DNA of 64,000 bases from NCBI RefSeq assembly GCF_002931055.1, contig NZ_PSXX01000007.1, forward strand, positions 62,001 to 126,000, given 5' to 3'. This document shows, in pieces, positions 36,845 through 45,163 of the stretch; the first letter of the stretch is position 1, and the number at the start of each line of letters is the position of its first letter. The DNA is from Pseudoclavibacter sp. AY1H1. GTDB lineage: Bacteria > Actinomycetota > Actinomycetes > Actinomycetales > Microbacteriaceae. Made by a program: the position numbers and the translations under genes. The notes under the pieces are model-generated. The model worked only from the letters and a program-made list of their open reading frames with translations, had not been told where the DNA came from and ran no database searches.

Positions 36845-36892
36845 TCCGAGTCCGAGTCCGAGTCCGCGTCCGAGTCCGCGTCCGCGTCCGCG
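36845..36892. repeat. Eight TCCGRG hexamer repeats
   Basis: Eight consecutive units of TCCGAG or TCCGCG in the spacer between the AraC gene and the end of the secreted-protein gene. In one minus-strand frame it would read Asp-Ala/Asp-Ser repeats, but that frame has no gene attached. Confidence 0.85.
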
Positions 36893-36919
36893 AACGACCC
36901 TCGAGGCTCGCCCCCAGCG

Positions 36920-37561
36920 CTAGTTCGTTGTCATGGTGGTGCACGAGGTGGCGAAGACACCGCTTCGCTGTGCGCACTGACCGGCGACGAAGTCGTTCTC
37001 ACCTGCCCAGCAGATCTGGACGCCGTTGTACTGCTGGTAGTTGTTCACCTGGAACTCATGCCCCTGGCTCGGGTAGATCCGACCGCCGGACGACACAAAA
37101 GTCCCGGTGAAGGTGGTTTTGAAGGCGTAGTAGAGCTGCCCCCCGATGACCCGAGTCTCGCCCGTCGGCTGGAGGTTGGTCCAGCTGGAGCTGCCGGTGT
37201 TCGTGAAGGTCAGACCCGGCACGGTCCACCAGTAGATGATCGAGAAGCTCTTGACGTCGCCGGGCGTGACGCCACCTCCACCTACTCCTCCGGTCTGGGT
37301 GTTGGTGGCACTCACCGTGTACCTTCGAGGATTGCTTGTCTGCTGCAAGCGGATTCCCGTGCTTCCACCGCGCACTTGGCTGCAGTTCACCGACGCGCTC
37401 GCACTGGGAGCCTGTACCGCGAGTGCGAGCACCGGCACCGTCCAGGCGGCACCTTGCACGATCTTCCGCCGGGAGACACGGTCGCTTTCGCCCGCACCGC
37501 CGCGGGAAATCGACTGGCCATGCTTATCGAGCGTGTTCTTAGGGAGAGATTTCACCTTCAC
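36920..37561 (-). CDS. Secreted protein with Tat-like signal, paralogue of the 13.5-kb protein
   Basis: 213 residues from GTG 37561; start not fully certain. The signal region VSRRKIVQGAAWTVP, then LALAVQAPSASAS, matches the layout of the protein at 13527-14240. The mature part is Thr/Gly/Ser-rich and probably beta-structured (YWWTVPGLTFTNTGSSSW, NLQPTGETRVIGGQLYYAF), with four cysteines (VNCSQ, ICWAG, GQCAQ, TSCTT) that could form two disulfides. The first paralogue lacks these. Function unknown; likely exported folded. No sortase motif. Confidence 0.78.
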   Translation of the reverse strand: MKVKSLPKNTLDKHGQSISRGGAGESDRVSRRKIVQGAAWTVPVLALAVQAPSASASVNCSQVRGGSTGIRLQQTSNPRRYTVSATNTQTGGVGGGGVTPGDVKSFSIIYWWTVPGLTFTNTGSSSWTNLQPTGETRVIGGQLYYAFKTTFTGTFVSSGGRIYPSQGHEFQVNNYQQYNGVQICWAGENDFVAGQCAQRSGVFATSCTTMTTN

Positions 37562-37711
37562 ATCATGCTGTTCCGGTCAGTCGCTCATGTCGTCCTGGCT
37601 GAGATTGCGCGACACCTGGCCGAAATTGTGCCGATTATCCCCGAACGGGTACCAACAGCACGAGGGAATGCCACCGCATCGTGGCCACTTCCACCCTGGG
37701 CGGTGAGGGCC

Positions 37712-37972
37712 TCAGGCTCGGCGGCGGATGCGGATCGGCCCCTTCGCCGAGGCGCCGTCGACGACTTCGCCGCCCTGGGTGATGTCGACGTCGCCGGCCG
37801 CCACGAGGCGCAGCGCGGCTGCCCTCGCCGCGTCCATCTCGCCGCGCCACTCGTCTCCCCCGACGGCTCGCGCCGCCTCGGACGGACAGATGGTGGCCCC
37901 TTCGGCCCGCTTGGCGAGCAGCTCGAGGATCACACGCTCGAGCTGCTGATCGCGCTGCGAGGCCGGGGTCAC
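37712..37972 (-). CDS. DUF3253 domain-containing protein
   Basis: 86 residues. The DUF3253 pattern reads LERVILELLAKRAEGATICPSEAARAVGG, then WRGEMDAARAAALRLVAAGDVDITQGG and a basic end PIRIRRRA: a small winged-helix-like protein of unknown function. GTG at 37972 overlaps the stop of the upstream hydrolase (GTGA at 37969-37972), so it is co-translated with it. Confidence 0.88.
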   Translation of the reverse strand: MTPASQRDQQLERVILELLAKRAEGATICPSEAARAVGGDEWRGEMDAARAAALRLVAAGDVDITQGGEVVDGASAKGPIRIRRRA

Positions 37973-38790
37973 AGCAGCCGCTCCGCGAGGACCTTCGCCG
38001 TCGCCTCGGGATGCACGCGGTGCCCGACCGACTCGGCGACCTCGACGAGCTCCGACCCCGGCAGCGTCTCAGCCAGCCGCCTCGCGGCGCTCGCGAGGAA
38101 CGGGAACGTGTCGCCGCCCACGACGATCGTCACGGGCACCTGCACGTCGACCATCGCCGCCGTCGGCGTCGACACCTGCCGCACGAGCTGCGCGTCGTAG
38201 ACCGTCGACTGCGCGAGCGGCATGAGGCCGGGGAAGATCGGGCTCTGCCGAATCTGCTCGACGAGGGCAGGGTCGAGTCCAACCCCCTCGAGCTGGAACG
38301 TCGAGACCGCGGTAGCCGCCTCGCCCTCATCGACGAGCCGCTGTAGGCGCTCGGCGAGGTCGGGCGCCGGCTCGTGCTGCCCGAACCGGAACGGAGGCTC
38401 CGACAGGAACAGGTGCTGCACGGGAACGCCGAGGGAGGCGGCGAAGAGCGCGAGCACGGCCCCGGAGGAATGCCCGACGACGCTCACCTGGCCGCCGACC
38501 GCGCCGATGACGGCCGCCAGATCTTCTGCTTCACGCTCTGGCGCCGACGGCTTCGTATCACCGCTGTCGCCGCGGGCGCGGCGATCATAGGCGACGGCCG
38601 CGAAACCGGCCCTGACGAGTGCCAGCGCGAACTCCGTCACGTCTCGCGCCGTCGAGAACGCACCGTTCACGATGAGCACCACGGGCCCCGAGCCGCGGAT
38701 CTCGTAGGCGATGCGCGTTCCATCCGCCGACAGGACCGTCTCGCGATCGACGCGAACCCCGCCCGTGCCCGGCTCTTCTGCTGCGACCAT
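37969..38790 (-). CDS. Alpha/beta hydrolase
   Basis: 273 residues with the complete hydrolase triad: nucleophile Ser108 in VVGHSSGA, acid Asp227 in VVGGDTFPF and His257 in ESVGHRVHP. The oxyanion region is VLIVNGAFST. It is an esterase or lactonase-type enzyme of the PRK10985/menH-like general family; the substrate is not predictable. Cytoplasmic, no signal. Overlaps the DUF3253 gene downstream, a two-gene unit. Confidence 0.9.
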   Translation of the reverse strand: MVAAEEPGTGGVRVDRETVLSADGTRIAYEIRGSGPVVLIVNGAFSTARDVTEFALALVRAGFAAVAYDRRARGDSGDTKPSAPEREAEDLAAVIGAVGGQVSVVGHSSGAVLALFAASLGVPVQHLFLSEPPFRFGQHEPAPDLAERLQRLVDEGEAATAVSTFQLEGVGLDPALVEQIRQSPIFPGLMPLAQSTVYDAQLVRQVSTPTAAMVDVQVPVTIVVGGDTFPFLASAARRLAETLPGSELVEVAESVGHRVHPEATAKVLAERLL

Positions 38791-38899
38791 GTTCCTGCTC
38801 CCTCACCCTTGAGCACTGCCGTCGGCCCTCCAGCGAATGCGGGCCGCGAGGCAAGTCTGCACCCTCGCGGCCCGTCTGAGGCGTTTCCTCCTCGCCTCG

Positions 38900-40432
38900 T
38901 TACCGAGCGGCAGCCAGTTCCTCGTCTGGGTGCTCACGCGCGTAGTTGGAACCAGCGTGGCCCGTGCTCAACCGCTTCCTGAGCACCAGCAGCCACCAGA
39001 GGAATGCCAGCCCGAGAGCTCCTGCGAACACGAAGCCGTTGCCAGCGAACGCGGGGAGGAACAGCAGTGCGATCTCGACGATCAGGAACACCACGAGACT
39101 GATGATGAGCAGCGGTCGCCTGGCGCGCCCGAGATCGAAGGTGCCCGGTTCTGGCGCCGGGATACGGCCCTTGTACGACGCGATCAGCAGACCGATCGTC
39201 TGCAGGACGTAGGTGCTGAAGAACGCAAGCGTCGCGATGCCGAGGAAGTAGTTGAAGGCGGCGGGACTGACGAGCGCAGACAGGAGCAGGAGCACCGAGA
39301 CCACCCCGAGCGTGAGCACTGCTGTGGATGGGGTCTTGCGGGTGGGGCTGACGTGGCGGAGCGCTTTCGAGAACGGCATCATGTTGTCCCGCGACATCGA
39401 GTAGAGCAGCCGGGTGCCGACCAAGACGTTGGCGAGCAGGCACACGAGGATGTTGGTGAGCGCGATGGCGATGACGATCTTCGAGACGACGGGGCCGAGC
39501 TGCTGCGAGATGATCTCGTCGATGGGCGCCGAGGAGGCGAGCACTCCCGCAGGGTCCTTGATCGCGAGCGTGTACACGAGGTACATGGCGAACTCGATGA
39601 TGCAGGACGCCGCGAACGCGTAGAACATGGTGCGGGGGATGACACGGCGCGCGTCCTTCGTCTCCTCCGCCACGTCGGCGACCGCTTCCACCCCGACGAG
39701 TCCGAAGAACGGCCCGAGGGATGCGGCGAGCCATGCCAGCAGGTACGGAGTCGCGTCATCGGGGCTGTTGCCCTCGAACAGCGACGAGAACGGCTGCGCG
39801 TTGCCAGGGATGACGAAGGCCACGAACGCGATCACGAGTGTGACGCCGATGGTGACGACGAACTCCAGGCCCACCCCGATGTTGTTGATGAGCGTCGCGA
39901 GCCGGACTCGGTAGGCGTTGATGAGCACGCACACGACGACGACCGCGATGGCGAGGAAGATCTGATTCGGCTGCGAGAGCTCCCAGCCGAAGACGCTGCC
40001 GAGATAGCCGGCGAAAACGTAGCCGAGGCTGGTCATGCCGCTGGTCCAGCCGATGAGCGCCGCGAAGCCGGTGAACCAGCCGAAGACCGGCCCGTTCAGT
40101 CGGCTTGTCCACTGGTAGGCGTAGCCGGCGAGGGGGATCTTGGCCGAGATGTCAGCCGCGATGAGCGTCCAGAGCAGGAATACCGGGATCGCGATGAACA
40201 GGGTCCAGATGAATGGAGCTCCCGCATTCGAATAGCCGGCCGCGAATCCGGAGAAGACCGCCGTGGTCGCGCTGATCGTCGAGAATCCGATGGCGAAAGA
40301 CGCGATCTTCCCGACGGATCTATCGAGTTTCTGGTCATACCCGAATTCCGCGAGCCGGGCATCCTCGTCCGTACCTGAACTCGATGGTTCAGGCAGAGGA
40401 TCACGCCTGGACCTTTTCAGTGGATTTATCAC
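38900..40432 (-). CDS. APC-family amino acid/amine permease
   Basis: 510 residues, 12 helices. APC superfamily motifs: SFAIGFSTISATTAVFSGFAAGYSNAG in helix 1 and GVEAVADVAEETKDARRVIPRTM in the loop after helix 6, as in the amino acid/choline-type permeases. The hydrophilic N-terminus is about 45 residues. GTG at 40432 is supported by GAGGAG five bases upstream. It lies downstream of the LysR gene on the same strand and is the only transporter beside the YjbQ/kinase operon. Confidence 0.92.
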   Translation of the reverse strand: MINPLKRSRRDPLPEPSSSGTDEDARLAEFGYDQKLDRSVGKIASFAIGFSTISATTAVFSGFAAGYSNAGAPFIWTLFIAIPVFLLWTLIAADISAKIPLAGYAYQWTSRLNGPVFGWFTGFAALIGWTSGMTSLGYVFAGYLGSVFGWELSQPNQIFLAIAVVVVCVLINAYRVRLATLINNIGVGLEFVVTIGVTLVIAFVAFVIPGNAQPFSSLFEGNSPDDATPYLLAWLAASLGPFFGLVGVEAVADVAEETKDARRVIPRTMFYAFAASCIIEFAMYLVYTLAIKDPAGVLASSAPIDEIISQQLGPVVSKIVIAIALTNILVCLLANVLVGTRLLYSMSRDNMMPFSKALRHVSPTRKTPSTAVLTLGVVSVLLLLSALVSPAAFNYFLGIATLAFFSTYVLQTIGLLIASYKGRIPAPEPGTFDLGRARRPLLIISLVVFLIVEIALLFLPAFAGNGFVFAGALGLAFLWWLLVLRKRLSTGHAGSNYAREHPDEELAAAR

Positions 40433-40550
40433 TGCATCTCCTCGCCTCTTTGCGTGGAACGACCATGATCCGGCCGTGTCCTTGGAGACAGTGAACCCAG
40501 TGGCCCAGCACTCTGGAAGTCCGGTCCTCTTATGGATTGATAACTCTGGT

Positions 40551-41459
40551 CTATCGGTCCGAGTCCGATTGCCGCACCTGCGCCCGGTCGAGCATGCGCT
40601 GGACGAGTCTTCGCGCAGAGGGTGACACCCGGTCGGGGTGCCAAGCGAGCGCGGAGTAGCTGACGGGTCTGTCCACGATGGGGACGAACGTGATGCCCGG
40701 CCGGTCGTAGAGCCTGGTCATCGACGAGGTCGTGAAGCTCACGCCGATGCCGCGCGAGACCATCGTCGTCTCAGTCTCGTAGGTCGCAGCCTCACCGGCG
40801 ATCAACGCTGGCTTGCCGTGTCGCGCGTCGGCAGCCATCCAGTAGTCTCGCCAGGCTCCTGCCGATTCGGGGGCAACGATCAGCGGCTCGTCGAGGAGCT
40901 CCTCGATCCGCAGCTCGCTCTTGCCCGCGAGCCGGTGCGCCCTTGGCAGACAGGCCACCCAGGTCTCCTCCTCCACCACTGCGATCTCCAGCCCGAACGC
41001 CCCGACAGGAGGGCGGATGAGCGCGATGTCGGACTTCCCACTCGCGAGCCCGGCCGTCGGGTCGGCGAAGTCGTATTCCGTCATCTCGATCGTGATGCCC
41101 GGCAGGTCCCGCTCCACGTCTTCGAGCAGGGTGAAGAGGAGATCCGCTCCCGTCCCGATGAGGTACCCGATGCGCACTTCGGCGTGATCGATGAGCGTCG
41201 AGGCGATGTCGAGGGTCTCGTCCACAGCGCGCAGCGCCGCACGCACATGGGGGAGCCACTCGCGTCCGAATGCGGTCAGCGTGACGGACCGGGTGTCGCG
41301 GTCGAAGACCTTCGCGCCCAGCTGCTCCTCCAGTTGACGGATGGCGGAGGAGAGGGCGGGCTGGGTGATGAAGAGCTTCTCGGCAGCTCGCCGATAGTTC
41401 AGGTCCGCTGCGACCGCGTTGACGTAGCGAAGCTGCCGCAGGGTCACGTCTCCGGTCAT
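40551..41459 (-). CDS. LysR-family transcriptional regulator
   Basis: 302 residues. Helix-turn-helix at residues ~5-62 (LRQLRYVNAVAADLNYRRAAEKLFITQPALSS-type; QPALSSAIRQLEEQLGAKVF), then a periplasmic-binding-like effector domain (VRIGYLIGTGADLL, SDIALIRPP). It is divergent from the YjbQ - kinase operon with 121 bp between starts, the usual arrangement for an LTTR and its target, and co-directional with the APC permease gene, which may also be a target. Confidence 0.94.
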   Translation of the reverse strand: MTGDVTLRQLRYVNAVAADLNYRRAAEKLFITQPALSSAIRQLEEQLGAKVFDRDTRSVTLTAFGREWLPHVRAALRAVDETLDIASTLIDHAEVRIGYLIGTGADLLFTLLEDVERDLPGITIEMTEYDFADPTAGLASGKSDIALIRPPVGAFGLEIAVVEEETWVACLPRAHRLAGKSELRIEELLDEPLIVAPESAGAWRDYWMAADARHGKPALIAGEAATYETETTMVSRGIGVSFTTSSMTRLYDRPGITFVPIVDRPVSYSALAWHPDRVSPSARRLVQRMLDRAQVRQSDSDR

Positions 41460-41492
41460 CGCTCCTCCAAGAGTCAGTGATAGATGCAGCTT

Positions 41493-41566
41493 ATGAACTC
41501 ATCGTAGCTTCGTCTTTCCGCTCGGAGAGATTCGAGATCAGGATGAAGTCACTCACACGACTTCAT
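41493..41566 (+). promoter_or_regulatory. LysR-region palindrome and 5'-leader hairpin
   Basis: ATGA-AC-TCAT (41493-41502) is a small palindrome in the LysR/YjbQ gap. Closer to the gene, ATGAAGTC (41543-41550) and GACTTCAT (41559-41566) form a perfect 8-bp stem with an 8-nt loop, ending two bases before the GAGGAG ribosome site of YjbQ. It may be an operator or an mRNA structure. Confidence 0.5.
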
Positions 41567-41580
41567 TTGAGGAGCAGAAC

Positions 41581-42078
41581 ATGGGCGTTCACAGCGGGTC
41601 GCATTCGATCGACACACCCGCGCGGCAGGAGTTCTTCGACATCACCGACGAGGCGCAGACGTTCCTCGCCGAGCTCGGTGCCAGAAATGGACTCCTCACC
41701 GCCTACACGGCGCATACGAGCTGCACGGTCTTCCTCCAGGAGGAGTCCGAAGACGTGACGTATTACGGCACGCAGCTGATTCTGCAGGACACACTCAACG
41801 TCCTCGCGAAGATCGCTCCCCCTACTCGCCATGAGGGCCAGTACCTGCATCCGGGGCCAATCCACATCGAGAACGCCGCCGCGCTGCGGGATGAGCTGCC
41901 CGAATGGGGCCTCAACACCGACGGTCACATCATCTCGTCGATCCTCGGCCGTTCCGAGGTCATTCCCGTCGTCGATGGCGCGGCCGTACTCGGTGAGTTC
42001 GGACGCATCTACTTCGGCGATCTCGACGGTGTGCGCCCGCGCACACGCGTCGTGCACTTCCAGTTCATGGGTGAATGA
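41581..42078 (+). CDS. YjbQ / UPF0047 family protein
   Basis: 165 residues, full length for the family (~140-165). Family positions: TAYTAHTSCTVFLQEESED, the His-bearing HPGPIHIENAAALRDELP, and the C-terminal GEFGRIYFGDLDGVRPRTRVVHFQFMGE-type end. E. coli YjbQ shows weak thiamine-phosphate synthase activity, but the real role of the family is unknown. GAGGAG six bases before the ATG. It heads a sugar-type operon and overlaps the FGGY kinase by four bases, which suggests a role in that pathway, not in thiamine synthesis. Confidence 0.9.
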   Translation: MGVHSGSHSIDTPARQEFFDITDEAQTFLAELGARNGLLTAYTAHTSCTVFLQEESEDVTYYGTQLILQDTLNVLAKIAPPTRHEGQYLHPGPIHIENAAALRDELPEWGLNTDGHIISSILGRSEVIPVVDGAAVLGEFGRIYFGDLDGVRPRTRVVHFQFMGE

Positions 42079-43556
42079 CGATGCTCGTCTACGCCATCGA
42101 CGTCGGCACCACCAACCTCAAGGTCGTGCTCTATGACGAGCGGCTCGCGGTTCTTGCGAGCGCATCCGGGCCCGTGAGCTACGAAAGGTCAGGCGACCGC
42201 GTCGAGTTCGATGCCGAAGCGCTGTTCCAGACCATCCTGGCGCTCGTGGCGGATTGCGCGCGGCGCGCGGCGGTGACGACTCGTGAGCACGACGCAGTAC
42301 TCGCGTTCACGGGACAGGCGGAGTCGCTGGTTCTCGTGGATGCCTCCGGTCGTCCCGTACGTCCAGCCCTCTCCTGGCTGGATAGCAGAGCCGGTGTCGA
42401 GGCCGAGCTCATGGCTGCGTCGTTCTCAGCTGACGCCGCGTTCGAGACCAGCGGGCAGCCATTCGCGTCAGCTGCCTGGCCCGCGGCCAAACTGCGCTGG
42501 CTCCGAGCGCACGAGCCGGAGACGATGGCGGGAACCCACGAGGTGCTGATGGTGAAGGACTATCTCATCCGCTGCTTCACTGGTCGCAGCGTCGGCGAGG
42601 TCTCGACACGTGGTTTCACGTACCTGTGGGATGTCCGACGATCCGAGTACTGGGCAGAGATGCTCGAGTTCTGCGGCATCACCTCGGACCAACTGCCGGA
42701 GGTCGCCGCTGCCGGCTCCGACGTCGGCCCAGTCATGCCGGATGTCGTCGCTCAGCTGCCGGAAGCTGTCGCGTATCGGGTGAACGTGGGGGCGCTCGAC
42801 CACTTCTGTGCGATGGCAGGAACCGGCTCCTACCGGGCTGGCACCATCAGCGAATCAGCCGGAACGGTGCTCTCGCTCTCGATGCTCGCGAGCGACTGGC
42901 GCTTCGATCCCAGCCGCAGGATCTCGTTCCACACCGGGCTCCACCCCGACGACATCGTCCTCTTCAACGGCGCAGACAGCGGAGGGGTTGTTCTCGAGTG
43001 GTTCAGAAGGGAAGGTCTCCAGAACCTCTCCCATGCAGAGCTCGAACGCGAGCTCACCTCCCGATCGGCGTTGGGCGTGCCCGTCTTCCTGCCCTACCTG
43101 ACAGGCCTGAATCCGCCCGATTACCTTCCGGATGCTCGCGGAGCTTTCGTGGGCATCTCTCTCAGCCATGACCGCTTCGACCTCGCCTACGCGGTCGAAG
43201 AAGGCCTCGCCCACCTGTTGAAACGCAACATCGACTCTTTCACTGGAGCGCGTGCGCAGCAGATCGTGTCCACCGGCGGTGGCACTGCATCGACCTTCAG
43301 GAACCAGCTCAAGGCGGACGTCTGCGAGGTGGACGTCGTCGTCCCCAACGAGCGGGAGGCGACCTGCAGAGGCGCCGCGGTGCTCGCCCTCGTCGCGGCA
43401 GGAGAGCTCGCGAGCATCCACGACGCGGCGAAACTCAACCCACCGCTGACCGCGCGCTACCAGCCGTCTCACGGGCGGTCCAGGACCGAACTCGTCAACC
43501 GTGCCGAGCGCTACGCGCTGTTCGAAGACTCCCTGCAGCGCCTCTACGCGACCTGA
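42075..43556 (+). CDS. FGGY-family carbohydrate kinase
   Basis: 493 residues. N-terminal ATPase motif YAIDVGTTNLKVVLYDE; substrate and catalytic region GALDHFCAMAGTG (likely catalytic Asp), and C-terminal FGGY domain with STGGGTASTFRNQLKADV and adenine-binding GAAVLALVAAG. FGGY kinases phosphorylate polyols and ketoses such as erythritol, xylulose or glycerol. ATG at 42075 overlaps the YjbQ stop (ATGA). With the isomerases downstream, a tetritol or tetrulose is the likely substrate, comparable to EryA; this is inference. Confidence 0.93.
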   Translation: MTMLVYAIDVGTTNLKVVLYDERLAVLASASGPVSYERSGDRVEFDAEALFQTILALVADCARRAAVTTREHDAVLAFTGQAESLVLVDASGRPVRPALSWLDSRAGVEAELMAASFSADAAFETSGQPFASAAWPAAKLRWLRAHEPETMAGTHEVLMVKDYLIRCFTGRSVGEVSTRGFTYLWDVRRSEYWAEMLEFCGITSDQLPEVAAAGSDVGPVMPDVVAQLPEAVAYRVNVGALDHFCAMAGTGSYRAGTISESAGTVLSLSMLASDWRFDPSRRISFHTGLHPDDIVLFNGADSGGVVLEWFRREGLQNLSHAELERELTSRSALGVPVFLPYLTGLNPPDYLPDARGAFVGISLSHDRFDLAYAVEEGLAHLLKRNIDSFTGARAQQIVSTGGGTASTFRNQLKADVCEVDVVVPNEREATCRGAAVLALVAAGELASIHDAAKLNPPLTARYQPSHGRSRTELVNRAERYALFEDSLQRLYAT

Positions 43557-43625
43557 CACCTGCACCAGCGTGCAGACGACGACCTGAAAACCACCTCACA
43601 CGAGGTCGAGAAAAATGGAGTGAAG

Positions 43626-44432
43626 ATGAAACTGTGCTGCTCGTCGCCGATGGTTCCCGGCGCGACTCTCACGGAGAAGGCGGAACGCCTCTCGGCCTGG
43701 GGGTACGACACGATCGCGGTCTTCCAGCCGTTCGCCGATTGGAACGACGGCGTCCGGTCGGAGCTCGGCGAGCTCGAGTCGCGAACCGGGGTACGTCCAG
43801 TCGAGTTCGTGCTCACCGACGACGTCTACGGCAACGCCATGTCCCCAGACGCGGATCTCCGGGACCGATGCCGAGGGATGTACCTGGAGGCGGCATCGGT
43901 CTGCGCTGAGCTTGGCCTCGTCACCGAGATCGAGTTCGAGTACGGCGCCCAGAATCCCTTGCCCCTCTTCGACCCGTTCCTGCAGCTCGACTCCCGCCAG
44001 CAGGAGGGCTTCCTGAACTTCTACGCCCAGATGCTCGACGTCGTTGACGGGACCGCCGGGCGCGTGCTCCTCGAACCGCTCAACCGGTACGAGAGCCGGT
44101 ACCTCAACCGCGCCTCTGACAACATCCACCTCCTCGAGATGATCGACCATCCGAGCGCCGGCCTCCTCCCGGACACGTTCCACATGTCGATCGAGGAAGC
44201 GGACATCGCCGCGACGCTGCGTCAGTGCGGTGGCCACGTCAAGCAGGTGCACCTCGGGGAGAACAACCGACTCCTTCCAGGTCATGGCTCACTCGACTGG
44301 CCCTCGATCATCGGAGCCCTCCGAGACATCGGATACACGGGCTCGCTGAATCTCGAATGCTCCACTCACGGTGATCCGGAGCGGAGCCTGCCGGAGACAG
44401 CCCGCTTCCTGCGGGCACTGATCGACGCATGA
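43626..44432 (+). CDS. Xylose-isomerase-like TIM barrel sugar-phosphate isomerase/epimerase
   Basis: 268 residues from ATG 43626 (GGAG five bases upstream; GTG at 43620 is an alternative). The metal site of this family is visible: Glu150 in LLEPLNRYES, Asp183 in LLPDTFH, His209 in KQVHLGENN and Glu243 in SLNLECS. Relatives include D-tagatose/psicose epimerases, hydroxypyruvate isomerase and EryC-type tetrulose-phosphate isomerase/racemase. The FGGY kinase upstream and TPI-like protein downstream (ATGA overlap at 44429) favour a tetrulose-phosphate substrate. Confidence 0.9.
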   Translation: MKLCCSSPMVPGATLTEKAERLSAWGYDTIAVFQPFADWNDGVRSELGELESRTGVRPVEFVLTDDVYGNAMSPDADLRDRCRGMYLEAASVCAELGLVTEIEFEYGAQNPLPLFDPFLQLDSRQQEGFLNFYAQMLDVVDGTAGRVLLEPLNRYESRYLNRASDNIHLLEMIDHPSAGLLPDTFHMSIEEADIAATLRQCGGHVKQVHLGENNRLLPGHGSLDWPSIIGALRDIGYTGSLNLECSTHGDPERSLPETARFLRALIDA

Positions 44433-45163
44433 ACAGGCTCCTCACTCCGCCGTTCTTCGAGATCGGACCGAAGAACCTGCTGCGTCAGACCGAGATCGAG
44501 GCGCTGGCCGTCGCAGCGGGAGCGGCGGGGGCCGAACACGACGTCGACGTCGTCCTGACCGTCCCGAACGCACTCGTCACGCGAACCGCAGAGCTCGATT
44601 CAGGCGTGCTCGTCTTCGCGCAGGCCATGGACGCGGACACGATCGGCGCCACCTTCGGTTCCACGACCGCGGAGGCGCTCGTCGACGCGGGCGCCGACGG
44701 CGTCATGCTCAATCACGAGAGCCGCCAACTCGACCCAGGAACACTCGCCGAAACCGTGTCCCGTGCTCACGAGGTTGGGCTGCTCACCATCGTCTGCGCT
44801 GGCACGATCGGCGATGCCGTTCGCTTGTCGCTCCTGAACCCGACGGCGATCCTCTTCGAACCGCCCGCACTCATCGGGACCTCGGGTGCTGTCAGCCGCT
44901 CCTGGATCCCCGAAGCGAATACGGCGGTCCGCGACACCGGCGGGGCAGTTCTCATGATGCACGCGGGAGGCGTCGCCTCCCCCACCATCGCCAGGCACAT
45001 CATGGCCGCCGGCGCGGACGGCACGGGATCGACGAGTGGCGTGCTCGGTGCGCACGACCGGTCGGACGCAGCTCGCACGTTCATCGCATCCACCAGACAG
45101 GGGTTCGACGAGGCACTCGCCTCTCCCCAGCACGTCCACCACAACGAAGGAGACAGAACATGA
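44429..45163 (+). CDS. Triosephosphate-isomerase-like protein (archaeal TPI type)
   Basis: 244 residues. TPI-like features: FEIGPKNLL near the start with Lys15, His96 in VMLNHESR (position of the electrophilic His) and Glu144 in LFEPPALIGTSG (catalytic base). It is not the housekeeping bacterial TpiA, being shorter and closer to the archaeal form. In erythritol catabolism of Brucella a TPI-like isomerase (EryH) acts on a tetrulose phosphate, and the gene order here is similar. It overlaps both neighbours by four bases. Confidence 0.88.
   Translation: MNRLLTPPFFEIGPKNLLRQTEIEALAVAAGAAGAEHDVDVVLTVPNALVTRTAELDSGVLVFAQAMDADTIGATFGSTTAEALVDAGADGVMLNHESRQLDPGTLAETVSRAHEVGLLTIVCAGTIGDAVRLSLLNPTAILFEPPALIGTSGAVSRSWIPEANTAVRDTGGAVLMMHAGGVASPTIARHIMAAGADGTGSTSGVLGAHDRSDAARTFIASTRQGFDEALASPQHVHHNEGDRT

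Noticed and set aside
36743-38200. 485-residue rightward frame with a Ser-Glu repeat
   Set aside because: It runs antisense through the secreted protein, DUF3253 and hydrolase genes; the repeat comes from the TCCGRG array.
41581-42078. YjbQ as a thiamine biosynthesis gene
   Set aside because: No thiamine genes or TPP riboswitch nearby; it is locked into a kinase/isomerase operon.
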